Below the pieces are notes generated by a model, which worked only from the letters and a program-made list of their open reading frames with translations, was not told the DNA's origin and made no database searches. The position numbers were made by a program, and so were the translations under genes. Shown piece by piece: positions 1 through 8,808 of a DNA stretch of 64,000 nucleotides; the first letter of the stretch is position 1; each line of letters starts with the position of its first letter. Source of the stretch: Nocardia arthritidis NBRC 100137 (GTDB lineage: Bacteria > Actinomycetota > Actinomycetes > Mycobacteriales > Mycobacteriaceae); NCBI RefSeq assembly GCF_001612765.1, contig NZ_BDBB01000001.1:186001-250000 (forward strand). The letters are read 5' to 3'.

Positions 1-1205
1 CGTTCGAACAGGGTGGAGGCGCCGGTGATCGCGAGCCCCAGCACCAGGACGGGGAAGTGCCGCCGATACAGCGATCGCTCCCAGGCGAGCAGCAGCACGA
101 AGGTGAACACGACGGCGACAACCACGCCGGCCTCGCCGCCGAGCAAATAGCCTTCGTTCACGTTGCCCTCCGCGAGGGACACCGACACGGTGCTCATATC
201 CACTGACGCGCCACGCACGTCGTTCGCCCAGGCCGTGCCGGATTGGAGCTTCTCGGCACCGAGCACCTGCGCCGGGATCAGGCTGAGGCTCGCGTGGTGT
301 AGTACTTCGCCGGGGGACAACCAGCCGCCTGGGCCGACGAAGTAGGCATCGGTGGCGGCTTCGAGCAGGTCGAAGCGCCGCAGGATACTCAGGAACGGCC
401 GGACGTTCGCCGGGTAGCGGGAGTCGACGACGGTGGCGTCGAGGGCGGCCGTGCCGGAGTTCTTGAACGACTGCAGCCAGCCGAATCCGGCGACGCCGAG
501 CACGCCGATCAGTGCCACACCGATCGTGGTGCGCCGGTTCCAGCCGAGCATCGAAAACCGTACGGCCAGAGCGAGTGCGGCGGCGAGGATCGGTGTCTTG
601 GACTGCACGGCCGACGACCAGTACAGCTCGCCCGCGAAGAGCGCGCCGAGCACCAGCGCCGTGGTCTGCGGCCGGGCCGGCCGGAGGAAGACGATCATCC
701 CGAGCGCCGCGATCCCGGCGAACGTGGCGACAAAACTGAGCAGGGGGTTGCCGCTGCTGACCTCACCCGCAGTGCCCAGCGATCCGGTGGCCACCGAGGC
801 CGCCCGCCCCAACAGCCCGAGCGCGTAGAGCACCAGCAGCGTCGGCATCACGTCGGGGTCCGCGACTGCGGCCGGGACGGGGCGAGGCGGGTGCCGACGC
901 CGCCAGAGCGCGTAACCGATCACCAACAGCGCGTAACACCACAAGCCGAACACGACGTGGTCGAGCACCAGACCGATTCCGCGGTCGTACCCCAGACCAG
1001 CCAGCCGGGGGTCGGAGATGTTGTCGCCATAATGCGGGTCCGGCTGCACCGCGAGCAGCACCAGCGGCCGCGCCACGTAGGACAGCGACCAGAACAGGGC
1101 CTGCGCGATGAAGAACACGCGGGTGATGCCGGGAACCCACAGCGCGGCCGCGGCAACCGTGACCAGTGCGGCCGCGACGGCGGCTATATCGGTGTAGGCG
1201 TTCAG
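1..1205 (-). CDS. Polytopic membrane protein, O-antigen polymerase/ligase-like (partial, 3' end outside window)
   Basis: The minus frame stays open from about position 1205 to the window edge. The translation is strongly hydrophobic with many membrane segments separated by short basic loops, and a long periplasmic-type stretch (about 160-480) carries conserved-looking Gly/Pro/Trp residues, the usual shape of Wzy/ligase proteins. It is last in the minus-strand run flippase, glycosyltransferase, this gene, which supports a role in polymerising or transferring a lipid-linked glycan outside the cell. The start is uncertain. A CTG at 1205 overlaps the stop of the upstream gene in a CTGA arrangement and would include a first hydrophobic helix. 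The first conventional start is GTG at 1118. Family assignment rests on topology and context only; no signature motif was recognised. Confidence 0.6.
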   Translation of the reverse strand, partial: MNAYTDIAAVAAALVTVAAAALWVPGITRVFFIAQALFWSLSYVARPLVLLAVQPDPHYGDNISDPRLAGLGYDRGIGLVLDHVVFGLWCYALLVIGYALWRRRHPPRPVPAAVADPDVMPTLLVLYALGLLGRAASVATGSLGTAGEVSSGNPLLSFVATFAGIAALGMIVFLRPARPQTTALVLGALFAGELYWSSAVQSKTPILAAALALAVRFSMLGWNRRTTIGVALIGVLGVAGFGWLQSFKNSGTAALDATVVDSRYPANVRPFLSILRRFDLLEAATDAYFVGPGGWLSPGEVLHHASLSLIPAQVLGAEKLQSGTAWANDVRGASVDMSTVSVSLAEGNVNEGYLLGGEAGVVVAVVFTFVLLLAWERSLYRRHFPVLVLGLAITGASTLFE

Positions 1206-2218
1206 TTCGCGACCTCCGCGGCGAGGCCGACGATCCGCCGGGCGCGATCCACGTAACGATGCCCCGCGGCGGTGATCCGCCGGTGCCCGGCCGCCGCGAT
1301 CTCGGCCGCCCGGTCCGGGTGGGAGGCAACCCAATCGAGAATCGAGATCAGCTCGTCGGTGCCGTCGAACAGGAAGCACTCGACGGTGTCGCGCAGCAGG
1401 TCGGCGTGTTCGCCGGTGCGTTCACCGACGAACAATCCACCGGCCGCGGGCACCTCGAAGGTACGGCAGGTGTGGGTGTCGCGGTTGCCGGAGTTGAGCA
1501 GCACCAGATTGGCTGTCACCTCGGCGACCGCGGCCGAATACCCGGGGCCGTACACCGCGCCGCCGACGACGGCGCGGGTGGCGCGCAACTCCGGAACGCG
1601 GCGCCAGCCGGGGCCGCGAACCAGCAGACGCGGTCCGTAGCGGCGTGCCAGGGACACCAGTTCGGCGCGGCGGTCGGGTCGGCACACTCCGATGAAGCCG
1701 ACCAGATGGTCACCCGCGCCGCGGCGCGCCGCCGGATGATGCCAGGCCGGGTCGTAAGCGCTGAGCACGAACTCGGCGGCACGGACGCCACGCGCCCGCA
1801 GCTCCGGCACGTTGTGCTGTTTGGTGGTGACGATCAGGTCCCAGCCGGCTTCCGCGGCCAGGTAGGCATCGGTGAGGTTCTCGGGGTTGGACACGTCGTC
1901 GGGGCTGTAGTGCACGTGCAGTGCGGCGGGCACATCGAGCAGTCGCTGCTGATCGAGATGGATTCCCTTGAACACGAACAGCATGTCGGGCCGGAACGTG
2001 GCGGCGCTGCGTTCGATCTGGGTGTGCACTCGTTCGACCGTGCGCCGGTCGCGTCGACCGGTCGCCTTCGCGTACACCCACGGCGGCGAGAGCCTGGCCG
2101 GGAGCGTCACCTGTGTGGAGTCGACCACCAGCACGTCGTGGCCTGCCTGACGGAAACCGTCGGCCAGCGAACGTGCGTTGCTGCCGAGCCAGTCGTCGCC
2201 GACGAACAGAATTCTCAT
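1202..2218 (-). CDS. CgeB-like/group 1 glycosyltransferase
   Basis: 338 residues. The N-terminus reads MRILFVGDD, the first beta strand and turn of a GT-B fold. The middle has a nucleotide-sugar-domain look (VHYSPDDVSNPEN, then DLIVTTKQHN). The C-terminal domain has RTFEVPAAGGLFVGERT and a following DGTDELISILDW segment, typical of the CgeB/Glyco_trans_1_2 group, where a glycosyltransferase names a degraded or demoted region of the rival lobe. The ATG at 2218 lies 2 bp beyond the stop of the flippase gene, so the two are co-transcribed and probably translationally coupled. It should add a sugar to a cytoplasmic lipid-linked glycan; donor and acceptor cannot be read from the sequence. Confidence 0.8.
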   Translation of the reverse strand: MRILFVGDDWLGSNARSLADGFRQAGHDVLVVDSTQVTLPARLSPPWVYAKATGRRDRRTVERVHTQIERSAATFRPDMLFVFKGIHLDQQRLLDVPAALHVHYSPDDVSNPENLTDAYLAAEAGWDLIVTTKQHNVPELRARGVRAAEFVLSAYDPAWHHPAARRGAGDHLVGFIGVCRPDRRAELVSLARRYGPRLLVRGPGWRRVPELRATRAVVGGAVYGPGYSAAVAEVTANLVLLNSGNRDTHTCRTFEVPAAGGLFVGERTGEHADLLRDTVECFLFDGTDELISILDWVASHPDRAAEIAAAGHRRITAAGHRYVDRARRIVGLAAEVAN

Positions 2219-2220
2219 GG

Positions 2221-3636
2221 TCAGTTCTCCCTCCGGGGCACGACAGGCAGCGGCACGGTGTCGGCTTCGGCGCGGTCGCGGCGGGCCAGGAACCGCACTC
2301 GCAGCAGATGCCAGGTGGCGACGGTGATTTCGGCCAGCAGCAGGCCGTAGACCAAGGTATGCGCCGAGCGGGTCCAGACGGTCAGCAGCAGTGCGCCGAT
2401 GGCGACGAGAGTCCCGAGCAGCGCGCCGATCAGGACCCCGGTGGTGTCCTGGCGCACCGGCAGAATGGCCGTGGTGATGAACGAGGTGACCGTCGTGGCG
2501 GGCAGAATCAGCACCTCGATCCGCAACAGACCGGTGGACGCGGCGAATTCGGTACCGAAGACCAGCCGGATCAGCAGGGGCGCGGCCAGCCAGATGCCCG
2601 CCGCGGCGAGTGCGGCGACGGCGACGGTCACGGCCAGCGCCTGCATGCTGTGCCGCCAGAACCCGAGATGGTTGCCGCGCCTGGCCATTCGTGGCAGCAG
2701 CGCGAAACCGATGGCGTCGAGCAGTGATTGGACCGCGCGCACCAGGCGGTCGCCGGCCGAGTACAGGCCCAGCGAGACGGCGTCGAGCACGGCCGAGTAC
2801 AGCGTCGCCGCGCCCTGCCCGTAGCCGGTGACCAGCAACCGGGAGACGAACACCGGCACGCTGCGGCGCAGCACGACGCCGTAGTAGCGGGGACGGGCCG
2901 GCGACCCGTACCGGCGCCAGGCATCCCACCATGTCAGTGCCACCGTCGGCACGGAGGACAGCAATAGGCACAGCAAGGCGATATGCGGGTTCGGCAGCTG
3001 AGGAAGCAGGCCCACCAGCAGCCCGAGATAGCACAGCCGGCCGATGGTCTGATACGCGGTGGAGGTGCCGAACCGCCCCTCACCGATCAGCAGCCAGTCC
3101 TCCGACAGGGACCAGAAGCCACCGGCGAACAGGCCGAGCAGCACCATCTGCGCGGCTTCGGGCGCGCGTAGGGCCGAGGTTACGGCGAGCGCGACACCGA
3201 AGAGCGTCGCCGTGGCGAGACGGATGGCCAGATAGTCGCCACGCAGCTGGTTGATCTCCCGCAGTCGGGTGTCCTTGCGGGCGTTGATCTCCGGCACGCG
3301 GGCGGACAGGAACTGCGTGACTCCCAGATCCACGACGAGCGAGCCGATGAAATAGGCCGACATGCCGATGGCGAGCAGGCCGAGGCCGTGGGCGCCGAGT
3401 ACCCGGGCGATCAGCGGCACGGTGACGACCGTGACGATGTACTGACCGTACCTGCCGAAACTCACCAGCGCGATATCACCGAGTACCTCGAACCGGCTCG
3501 GCTTGCTGTGCGCGCCACCGCCTCCCGGCCCGCGAGCCCCGTCGGCGCGACGGTGCACTCCGCCGGGACGCCGGGGCAGTTCGACCCGGGGGAAGACGTC
3601 CGTGGTCAGCGTGGCGAGGTAATCGGGTTCGGTCAC
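2221..3636 (-). CDS. Wzx-type polysaccharide flippase (MOP superfamily)
   Basis: 471 residues with a cytoplasmic N-terminal extension of about 45 residues rich in Gly/Arg, then roughly twelve hydrophobic helices. The segment starting FEVLGDIALVSFGRYGQYIV and the SAYFIGSLVVDLGVTQF region are typical of polysaccharide-biosynthesis (RfbX/Wzx) proteins. It would flip the undecaprenyl- or decaprenyl-linked glycan across the membrane. The GTG start at 3636 overlaps the stop of the upstream glycosyltransferase by 4 bp (GTGA), so it belongs to the same operon. Membership of the MOP exporter superfamily is clear from topology; the exact substrate is unknown. Confidence 0.87.
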   Translation of the reverse strand: MTEPDYLATLTTDVFPRVELPRRPGGVHRRADGARGPGGGGAHSKPSRFEVLGDIALVSFGRYGQYIVTVVTVPLIARVLGAHGLGLLAIGMSAYFIGSLVVDLGVTQFLSARVPEINARKDTRLREINQLRGDYLAIRLATATLFGVALAVTSALRAPEAAQMVLLGLFAGGFWSLSEDWLLIGEGRFGTSTAYQTIGRLCYLGLLVGLLPQLPNPHIALLCLLLSSVPTVALTWWDAWRRYGSPARPRYYGVVLRRSVPVFVSRLLVTGYGQGAATLYSAVLDAVSLGLYSAGDRLVRAVQSLLDAIGFALLPRMARRGNHLGFWRHSMQALAVTVAVAALAAAGIWLAAPLLIRLVFGTEFAASTGLLRIEVLILPATTVTSFITTAILPVRQDTTGVLIGALLGTLVAIGALLLTVWTRSAHTLVYGLLLAEITVATWHLLRVRFLARRDRAEADTVPLPVVPRREN

Positions 3637-4763
3637 GGCGGCGCCACCTCGTCGAGGAAGCGGGTGACCACCCGTGCCGTGGTGTCGATGTCGAAGTCGC
3701 GGGCGCGGTCGACGCCGGCGTAGGCGATCCGGGCGCGCGCGGCCGGATCGCCGAGCAGTTCGGTGAGAGCCGCGGTGAGAGCGGCTTCGTCGCCGACGGG
3801 CACCAGTCGGCCGGTCCGCCCGTCGGCGATGATCTCGGCCGGTCCGCCGGGCGCCGTCGCGATCACCGCGCAGCCTGCGGCCATGCCTTCCACCACCACC
3901 TGCCCGAACGGCTCGGGCAGCACCGAGCAGTGCACGAGCACGTCGGCCTCGGCGAGATACCGGTCGGGGTCGTCGACGTGACCGGTGAATGTCACGGCCA
4001 GACCGAGTTCGGCAGCGAGTTGTTCCAGGTACTGCCGGAACGGCTGTTCATCGAAGAACGTCCCGCCGACGAGATACACCGCCGCGGGCCGGGTCGGCAC
4101 CGCCGCCAGGGCACGCAGAAACACGTCCTGGCCTTTCCAAGGACTCAGCCGTCCCACGACGACCACGACCGCCTCGGCGGCCGCGCGAGTTCGGGGCGGC
4201 GGCGGTGTGGCGGGCAGGGCGACACCCGGGTAGGCGACGACCGCCGGGATGCGCGGGGGCAGTGTGGCACGGGTGCCGTGACTGTTGGCGAGCAGCCCCC
4301 GGCAGAGCAATGCGGCCAGCAGCCGAATAGAGGTGGCAGGGAGCAGGCCGAAGTAGTCCCGGGACACTCGGTCGTGGACCTGCCAGACGAGCGGCACCCG
4401 GGCGCGGCGGGCCGCGACCGCTCCCAGCACCAGCGCCTTGGTGCTCTCGGCGACCAGCACCCGAGCGCCCAAGTCACGGACCGTGGCCCCCACCGTCCAG
4501 CCCAGCCGCAGTAGCGCGAGAAACCCGGTGATCAGCCGCAGCGGGCCGGACCCGGTGGTCATCGCCCGGCTGTCGAACCGCCCTGTCACGACACGGGTGT
4601 CGATCCCCGCGTCGCGGGCACGTGCCATCACCGGGCCGTCCTCGGTGCACACCAGCGCCACTTCGGTGCCATGCGCGCGCAGCGTGCGCAGCAGCCGCAG
4701 GGTGGCCAATTCGGCTCCGGACGGCGCGGCGGTATGGCCGAGGAAGACGGCGGGCCCAGTCAT
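3633..4763 (-). CDS. Glycosyltransferase family 4
   Basis: 376 residues. GT-B fold with an N-terminal acceptor domain (HTAAPSGAELATLRLL, the usual glycine-rich entry loop) and a C-terminal donor domain containing VVGRLSPWKGQDVFLRA, the VTFTGHVDD strand and the EPFGQVVVEGMAAGCAVIAT stretch, which includes the E-x7-E motif of retaining GT4 enzymes. The ATG at 4763 overlaps the TGA of the upstream glycosyltransferase (ATGA). An in-frame extension to 4964 exists but would overlap that gene and has shadow-like composition. It likely transfers a hexose from an NDP-sugar within the glycan locus. Confidence 0.88.
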   Translation of the reverse strand: MTGPAVFLGHTAAPSGAELATLRLLRTLRAHGTEVALVCTEDGPVMARARDAGIDTRVVTGRFDSRAMTTGSGPLRLITGFLALLRLGWTVGATVRDLGARVLVAESTKALVLGAVAARRARVPLVWQVHDRVSRDYFGLLPATSIRLLAALLCRGLLANSHGTRATLPPRIPAVVAYPGVALPATPPPPRTRAAAEAVVVVVGRLSPWKGQDVFLRALAAVPTRPAAVYLVGGTFFDEQPFRQYLEQLAAELGLAVTFTGHVDDPDRYLAEADVLVHCSVLPEPFGQVVVEGMAAGCAVIATAPGGPAEIIADGRTGRLVPVGDEAALTAALTELLGDPAARARIAYAGVDRARDFDIDTTARVVTRFLDEVAPP

Positions 4764-5860
4764 GCGAGCTCCCGATACAGTGCGGCGTGCCGCTGTGCGG
4801 CGGCATGCCAGCTGAAGGTCTCCGCGTGGGCGCGGCACTGCTCCGGCGTCGGCCGACGGCCGGAGATCGCCGCGCTGATCCGAGCCGCGAGCGCGGTGGC
4901 GTCGCCGGGCGGCACGATCAGCGAGGGGTCCAGGCCCCGCACGGCGTCGGGCAGACCACCGCACCGGGTGACCACCGGCGCCCGGCCCGCGGCGAGCGAC
5001 TCGAGGGCGATCAGGCCGAATCCCTCCAGGGCCACCGTGGGCACCACGGTGAGCGTGGCGGAGGTGTAGCGGGAGGCGAGCTCATGGTCCGGAATTCGGC
5101 CGGTGAACTCGACACTGTCGTCGAGCCCGCCCTCGGTGGCGCGCCGGAGATCCGCCTCCGCGCTGCCGGTTCCGACGATGACCAGACGAGCCTCCGGGTG
5201 CTCGGCGAGCACCCCGGGCCACGCGCGCAGCAACACATCGATCCCCATCCGGCGCTCCAGCCGCCGCACACACAGGACGACCGGCGGGGACGCGGGGACC
5301 GGGGCAGCTCGGAACCGGGTGAGATCGACTCCGGGCGCGATCACCTCGATGCGATCGGACGCGATGCGGTAGTCGTCGGACAACAAAGCGCGGAAGTGTT
5401 CGGAAAGCACGACGAAACGATCCGCGCGAACGTATCGCAAACGTTCGATGAGGTATTTGGCGAAGGCGGCGGCGGGATGTTGTCCGTGCATTCGGCTTTC
5501 CGCTGCCCACGGACCGTGGAAATGCACGACCAGTGGTAGCCGACGACCACGCCGGTCCCTGGCGGCCGGGCCGTAGAGGCAGAAGTGGCGATCCACGACG
5601 GTGCCGGGGTCCAACGCGTCGCGAGCGCAGAACGCGGTGCGGGCGCGGCGCAGTGTCGACCCGCCGACCGGCCCCCAGGACCGGGCACCGGCAACTGTCC
5701 GGTCGGGCCGGCCGAATGCGGCGGCGGACAACGAAATCCCGGGAACGCCCAGCAATGCGCCGTGCAAGTCCGTGAAGTATCGGCCCAGGCCGCCGGGCGC
5801 GGCGCCGAACCATTCCGATCCGGTCATGTGCACCTTCACCGCGCCGGAAGCGCTGTTCAT
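4760..5860 (-). CDS. Glycosyltransferase family 4
   Basis: 366 residues from ATG 5860. The N-terminal domain has GSEWFGAAPGGLGRYFTDL, the conserved glycine loop of GT4 enzymes. The donor domain shows VVLCVRRLERRMGIDVLLRA, RLVIVGTGSAEADL, VEFTGRIPDHEL and VALEGFGLIALESLAAGRAPVVT with the E-x7-E pair. It is the first gene of the minus-strand run that continues through a second GT4, the flippase, a further glycosyltransferase and the polymerase-like protein, joined by 4-bp overlaps or gaps of 2 bp. The open frame extends upstream to 6046, but that part runs antisense to the start of the GT2 gene region and lacks coding character. Confidence 0.86.
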   Translation of the reverse strand: MNSASGAVKVHMTGSEWFGAAPGGLGRYFTDLHGALLGVPGISLSAAAFGRPDRTVAGARSWGPVGGSTLRRARTAFCARDALDPGTVVDRHFCLYGPAARDRRGRRLPLVVHFHGPWAAESRMHGQHPAAAFAKYLIERLRYVRADRFVVLSEHFRALLSDDYRIASDRIEVIAPGVDLTRFRAAPVPASPPVVLCVRRLERRMGIDVLLRAWPGVLAEHPEARLVIVGTGSAEADLRRATEGGLDDSVEFTGRIPDHELASRYTSATLTVVPTVALEGFGLIALESLAAGRAPVVTRCGGLPDAVRGLDPSLIVPPGDATALAARISAAISGRRPTPEQCRAHAETFSWHAAAQRHAALYRELA

Positions 5861-6093
5861 GACCCGATCCCCGCATCCCGCATGCGGCACCGTTGAGTCG
5901 TCTGCCGAACTCGTTCGCGGCCGGGCAGTATCGGGTCGACCACCGGATTCGGCCTTCTCACGCAGATGCGCGGTATCCGATATTCGGCACCGGACATTAC
6001 GAGTCCGGATGCCGGCTCGGAGCGAAATATGGCATAGTCTGGGCAATTACGAGGCAATGTCCGATTGCGATTCTGACAAAGGGGCGGCTGGCG

Positions 6094-6912
6094 ATGCGGA
6101 AACTGTCGGTGTGCGTGCCGGCCTACAATGCGGAACGAACGCTGTCCGCGACCCTGGATTCCGTACTGGCCCAAGATCTCGATTTCGAGGTCGTGGTCCT
6201 CGATAACGCGAGCACCGACCGCACCGGTGACATCGCGCGGGCGCGGTGCGATCCGCGGGTGCGTGTCCTGCGCAATGATCGCGTACTGCCGATCGGCGCG
6301 AATTGGGACCGGGCGATCCGGGAATCCACCGGGGACCTCGTGAAGGTGGTCTGTGCCGACGACATTCTGCGTTCCGGCGCCCTCGCCGCGCAGTCGGCGG
6401 TGTTCGACGACAACGCGGTCGCGTTGTGCGCCGGCAAGTTCGACGTGATCGACGAGTCCGGCGACATCCTCGAGACCGGGCTGGGGCTGCCGCAGCTGAT
6501 CGGCCGGCACGGCAGCCGCCATCTGGCCCGGGTGATCGTGCGTCGCGGGGCGGCCGAATTCGGCCCCACCGCGGCCGCCATGTTCCGGCGTACCGACTAC
6601 GACGCCGTCGGCGGACTGCGCGGCGACCTCGTATTTCCGATGGATGTGGACCTGTTCGCCCGCGTCGGCAGCCGCGGCGGTTTCGTCGGGCTCGGCGACA
6701 TCGTGGCCGCCTGGCGGAACTCCACGTTCAACCTGTGCAGTCGCACATCGACCCGCAGCAAGCTCACCGAGCAGCTGCGATTCCACCATCGGCTGGGCGC
6801 GGATCACCCGGAGCTCGTCGGTCCGTCCGACGTGCTGGCCGGTGACCTGCGCCTGGTCCGCGCGTTGGGGACGCGGCTGCGGGTGCGCGCGCGGGCCGCG
6901 GTCGGCCGCTGA
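6094..6912 (+). CDS. Glycosyltransferase family 2
   Basis: 272 residues. Classic GT-A start: KLSVCVPAYNAERTLSATLDSVL, then VVVLDNASTDRT with the first Asp motif, and VKVVCADDI as the DxD-like metal site. FPMDVDLFARV follows, where the ED/QxxRW region is usually found. The ATG at 6094 is chosen because it directly precedes the KLSVCVP strand and has an AAAGGGGCG ribosome-binding site 8-14 bases upstream. The frame is open back to 5893, but that stretch overlaps the promoter of the divergent GT4 gene. It stands alone on the plus strand between two minus-strand blocks of the glycan locus. Confidence 0.87.
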   Translation: MRKLSVCVPAYNAERTLSATLDSVLAQDLDFEVVVLDNASTDRTGDIARARCDPRVRVLRNDRVLPIGANWDRAIRESTGDLVKVVCADDILRSGALAAQSAVFDDNAVALCAGKFDVIDESGDILETGLGLPQLIGRHGSRHLARVIVRRGAAEFGPTAAAMFRRTDYDAVGGLRGDLVFPMDVDLFARVGSRGGFVGLGDIVAAWRNSTFNLCSRTSTRSKLTEQLRFHHRLGADHPELVGPSDVLAGDLRLVRALGTRLRVRARAAVGR

Positions 6913-7108
6913 ACAAGACCGCGGTCGCTGCTGTCGGGAAGTGGCCACCGCCGATCACACCGTCGAGGCTGTGGCCGGTGCGACCGAGTGGGCCGGCGAA
7001 TGCGGCTGAAGTCGGCGCATCCGAGGGGTGGTGTTCATCGGTACGGCTGTCCTCGCTCGGGATCTGCTGGCCGGGTGCGGCCCGGGGATTGTGGCTGCCG
7101 GGATGGAG

Positions 7109-8230
7109 TCACAGGGTCGGGGGCCGGTCATCCATACTCCCTTCTCTCGGTCCGCGGGGATCGTCGACGAACCAGCGACCGTCGAGTTCTGGCAGTCCGG
7201 TCGACACTTCATCCAGTAGGTCGGGCAGCGTCAGCAGCACTCGGTCGGGTGCTGCCGCGATCAGATCCTGCGGGCTGATGATCGGGATGTCGGTGCCGGG
7301 CATCCTGCGTCCCCGTTTGGCGGGCGCGGCGTCGGCGACTCCGGCGACAAGTCCCTGGTGCGCACCGGCCAGCGACAGCAGGGCAACCGCCCGGGACGCG
7401 GCGCCGTAGGCGTAGACGCGCTGCTGTGCCGCGGCCGCATCGATCAGCCAGTTCCGCAGCGCGCGCACGTGATCGTCCACGAATCGCTGGAGCCGATGCA
7501 GCGATTCCGGGGTGATGAGTTCGCGTTCGCGGGCCAGCATCTCGCGCACGGTGTGGTCGGGCTCGGTAGGGCCGCGCCGAGCCGCTACCAGCACCGTCCC
7601 GCCGTAGAGGTCGAACTCCCACGCGGTGGTCACGCCCATGCCTGCGGCGGTGAGCGCCAGGCTCAGCGCATGCAGGGAGTAGTACGCGAAATGCCCGTGC
7701 CGCAACGCGTTCCACTGCCGTTGTGCCACGATGGCGGCCAGCGAGTGGAACTGCAGCAGGAGCAGACCGTCCGGCGCGGTGGCCGCGGCGCGTGCGGCGA
7801 ACGCGGCCCGCTGGTCGGGTTCGTGCATGATGCCGAAGCAGTCCATGACCAGGTCCGCCTGCGCCGCGTCCGCTTCGGTGCAGCCCCGCTGGGCCAGCAA
7901 CGGCAGCCAGGAACCACCGTGCGGACTGCCGAACTCGATGACCGTGCGGCCGCGCAGCAGGCCGGCCGCGTCGACCCGGGCAATCGCATCGGCTGCTTGA
8001 TCGCGGAGGGCCCGCGGCTCCACGCCGCGGGGCTCGGCGGCCACGGTGTCGTCTTCGGCGAGCTGCGCCAGCTCGCAGTGCGGGCACCGCACCATCCGCA
8101 GCGGATGCGCGGTCTCCGCCGGTGTCACCGGCCGGGCCGCGGGCGGGAAATCATCGGCTGCGGGCACCGTCCCGAGATCGAGGACGGTGTGCAGACCGGC
8201 GCCGGAGCAGGCGCGGCAGCGGCCGGTCAT
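7109..8230 (-). CDS. TylC3-type NDP-sugar C-methyltransferase paralogue with altered active site
   Basis: 373 residues. It has the three-part layout of sugar C-methyltransferases: an N-terminal zinc module (C5, C8, C49, C52), a SAM-dependent methyltransferase domain (IEFGSPHGG at about 98-106) and a C-terminal Rossmann-like domain (VYAYGAASRAVALL). Compared with the paralogue at 11246-12523, the Tyr-His-Glu-His active-site string is replaced by Arg-His-Gly-His at 177-180, losing the catalytic Tyr and Glu equivalents. The SAM loop is also atypical. It may be inactive, work on another substrate, or act as a partner of the intact enzyme. Its start codon is only 14 bp from the start of the divergent epimerase-like gene. 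Confidence 0.8.
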   Translation of the reverse strand: MTGRCRACSGAGLHTVLDLGTVPAADDFPPAARPVTPAETAHPLRMVRCPHCELAQLAEDDTVAAEPRGVEPRALRDQAADAIARVDAAGLLRGRTVIEFGSPHGGSWLPLLAQRGCTEADAAQADLVMDCFGIMHEPDQRAAFAARAAATAPDGLLLLQFHSLAAIVAQRQWNALRHGHFAYYSLHALSLALTAAGMGVTTAWEFDLYGGTVLVAARRGPTEPDHTVREMLARERELITPESLHRLQRFVDDHVRALRNWLIDAAAAQQRVYAYGAASRAVALLSLAGAHQGLVAGVADAAPAKRGRRMPGTDIPIISPQDLIAAAPDRVLLTLPDLLDEVSTGLPELDGRWFVDDPRGPREGSMDDRPPTL

Positions 8231-8244
8231 GGCACGATGTCGGT

Positions 8245-8808
8245 GTGCGTATCGAGCAGACCGGCCTGGTCGGCGTGGTGGCGCTGGTCCCAGCGCCGGT
8301 TCGGGACGACCGTGGCCTGTTCACTCGGACCTTCGATGCCGCCGAATTCGACTCCCTTCTGGGGATTCCGGGGATCTCCGCCAGTTTCGTGCAGGACTCG
8401 CAATCCCGGTCGCGCCGTGGGGTGGTGCGCGGCATGCACGGCCGGTCCGGGCGTGGGGAGGCCAAACTGGTCCGCTGCGCACACGGCGCGGTGTATGACG
8501 TGCTGGTCGACATCCGGCCGTCGTCGCCGACGTTCGGCCGGACGCAGGCGTTCCGGCTCGATGACGAGGAGTTCCGGCACCTGTACGTACCACCGGGCTT
8601 TCTGCACGGATTCCAAGCACTCACCGACACCGCCGATGTGTGCTACCGCATCGATCGGCCGCACGATCCCGCCGAGGATCTCAGCGTCGCCTTCGACGAT
8701 CCGGACTTGGGGATCGCCTGGCCGCTGCCGGTGACGGCGGTGTCGGATCGCGACGCGAACGCCGGACGATGGAGCCATCTGCGGGCTACCCTGTCACCGG
8801 CGCGGTGA
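8245..8808 (+). CDS. RmlC-like dTDP-4-dehydro-sugar 3,5-epimerase family
   Basis: 187 residues, the usual RmlC length. Family landmarks are present: GLFTRTFD near the start, VVRGMHGR with the catalytic His, AKLVRCAHGAVYDVLVDIR, PSSPTFG, YVPPGFLHGFQAL, a Tyr in VCYRID and the FDDPDLGIAWPL ending with the Asp of the His-Asp pair. The residues after the His (GR instead of the usual YQ) differ, so it may be a 5-only epimerase or serve a branched or C-methyl sugar. Start GTG 8245 chosen over longer frames by alignment with RmlC. It converges on the epimerase gene at 8786 with a 23-bp 3' overlap and is oriented opposite to its presumed pathway partners. Confidence 0.86.
   Translation: MRIEQTGLVGVVALVPAPVRDDRGLFTRTFDAAEFDSLLGIPGISASFVQDSQSRSRRGVVRGMHGRSGRGEAKLVRCAHGAVYDVLVDIRPSSPTFGRTQAFRLDDEEFRHLYVPPGFLHGFQALTDTADVCYRIDRPHDPAEDLSVAFDDPDLGIAWPLPVTAVSDRDANAGRWSHLRATLSPAR

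Noticed and set aside
4764..4964. N-terminal extension of the GT4 gene
   Set aside because: It overlaps the upstream gene, has Arg/Ala shadow composition, and the ATGA overlap at 4763 marks the natural start.
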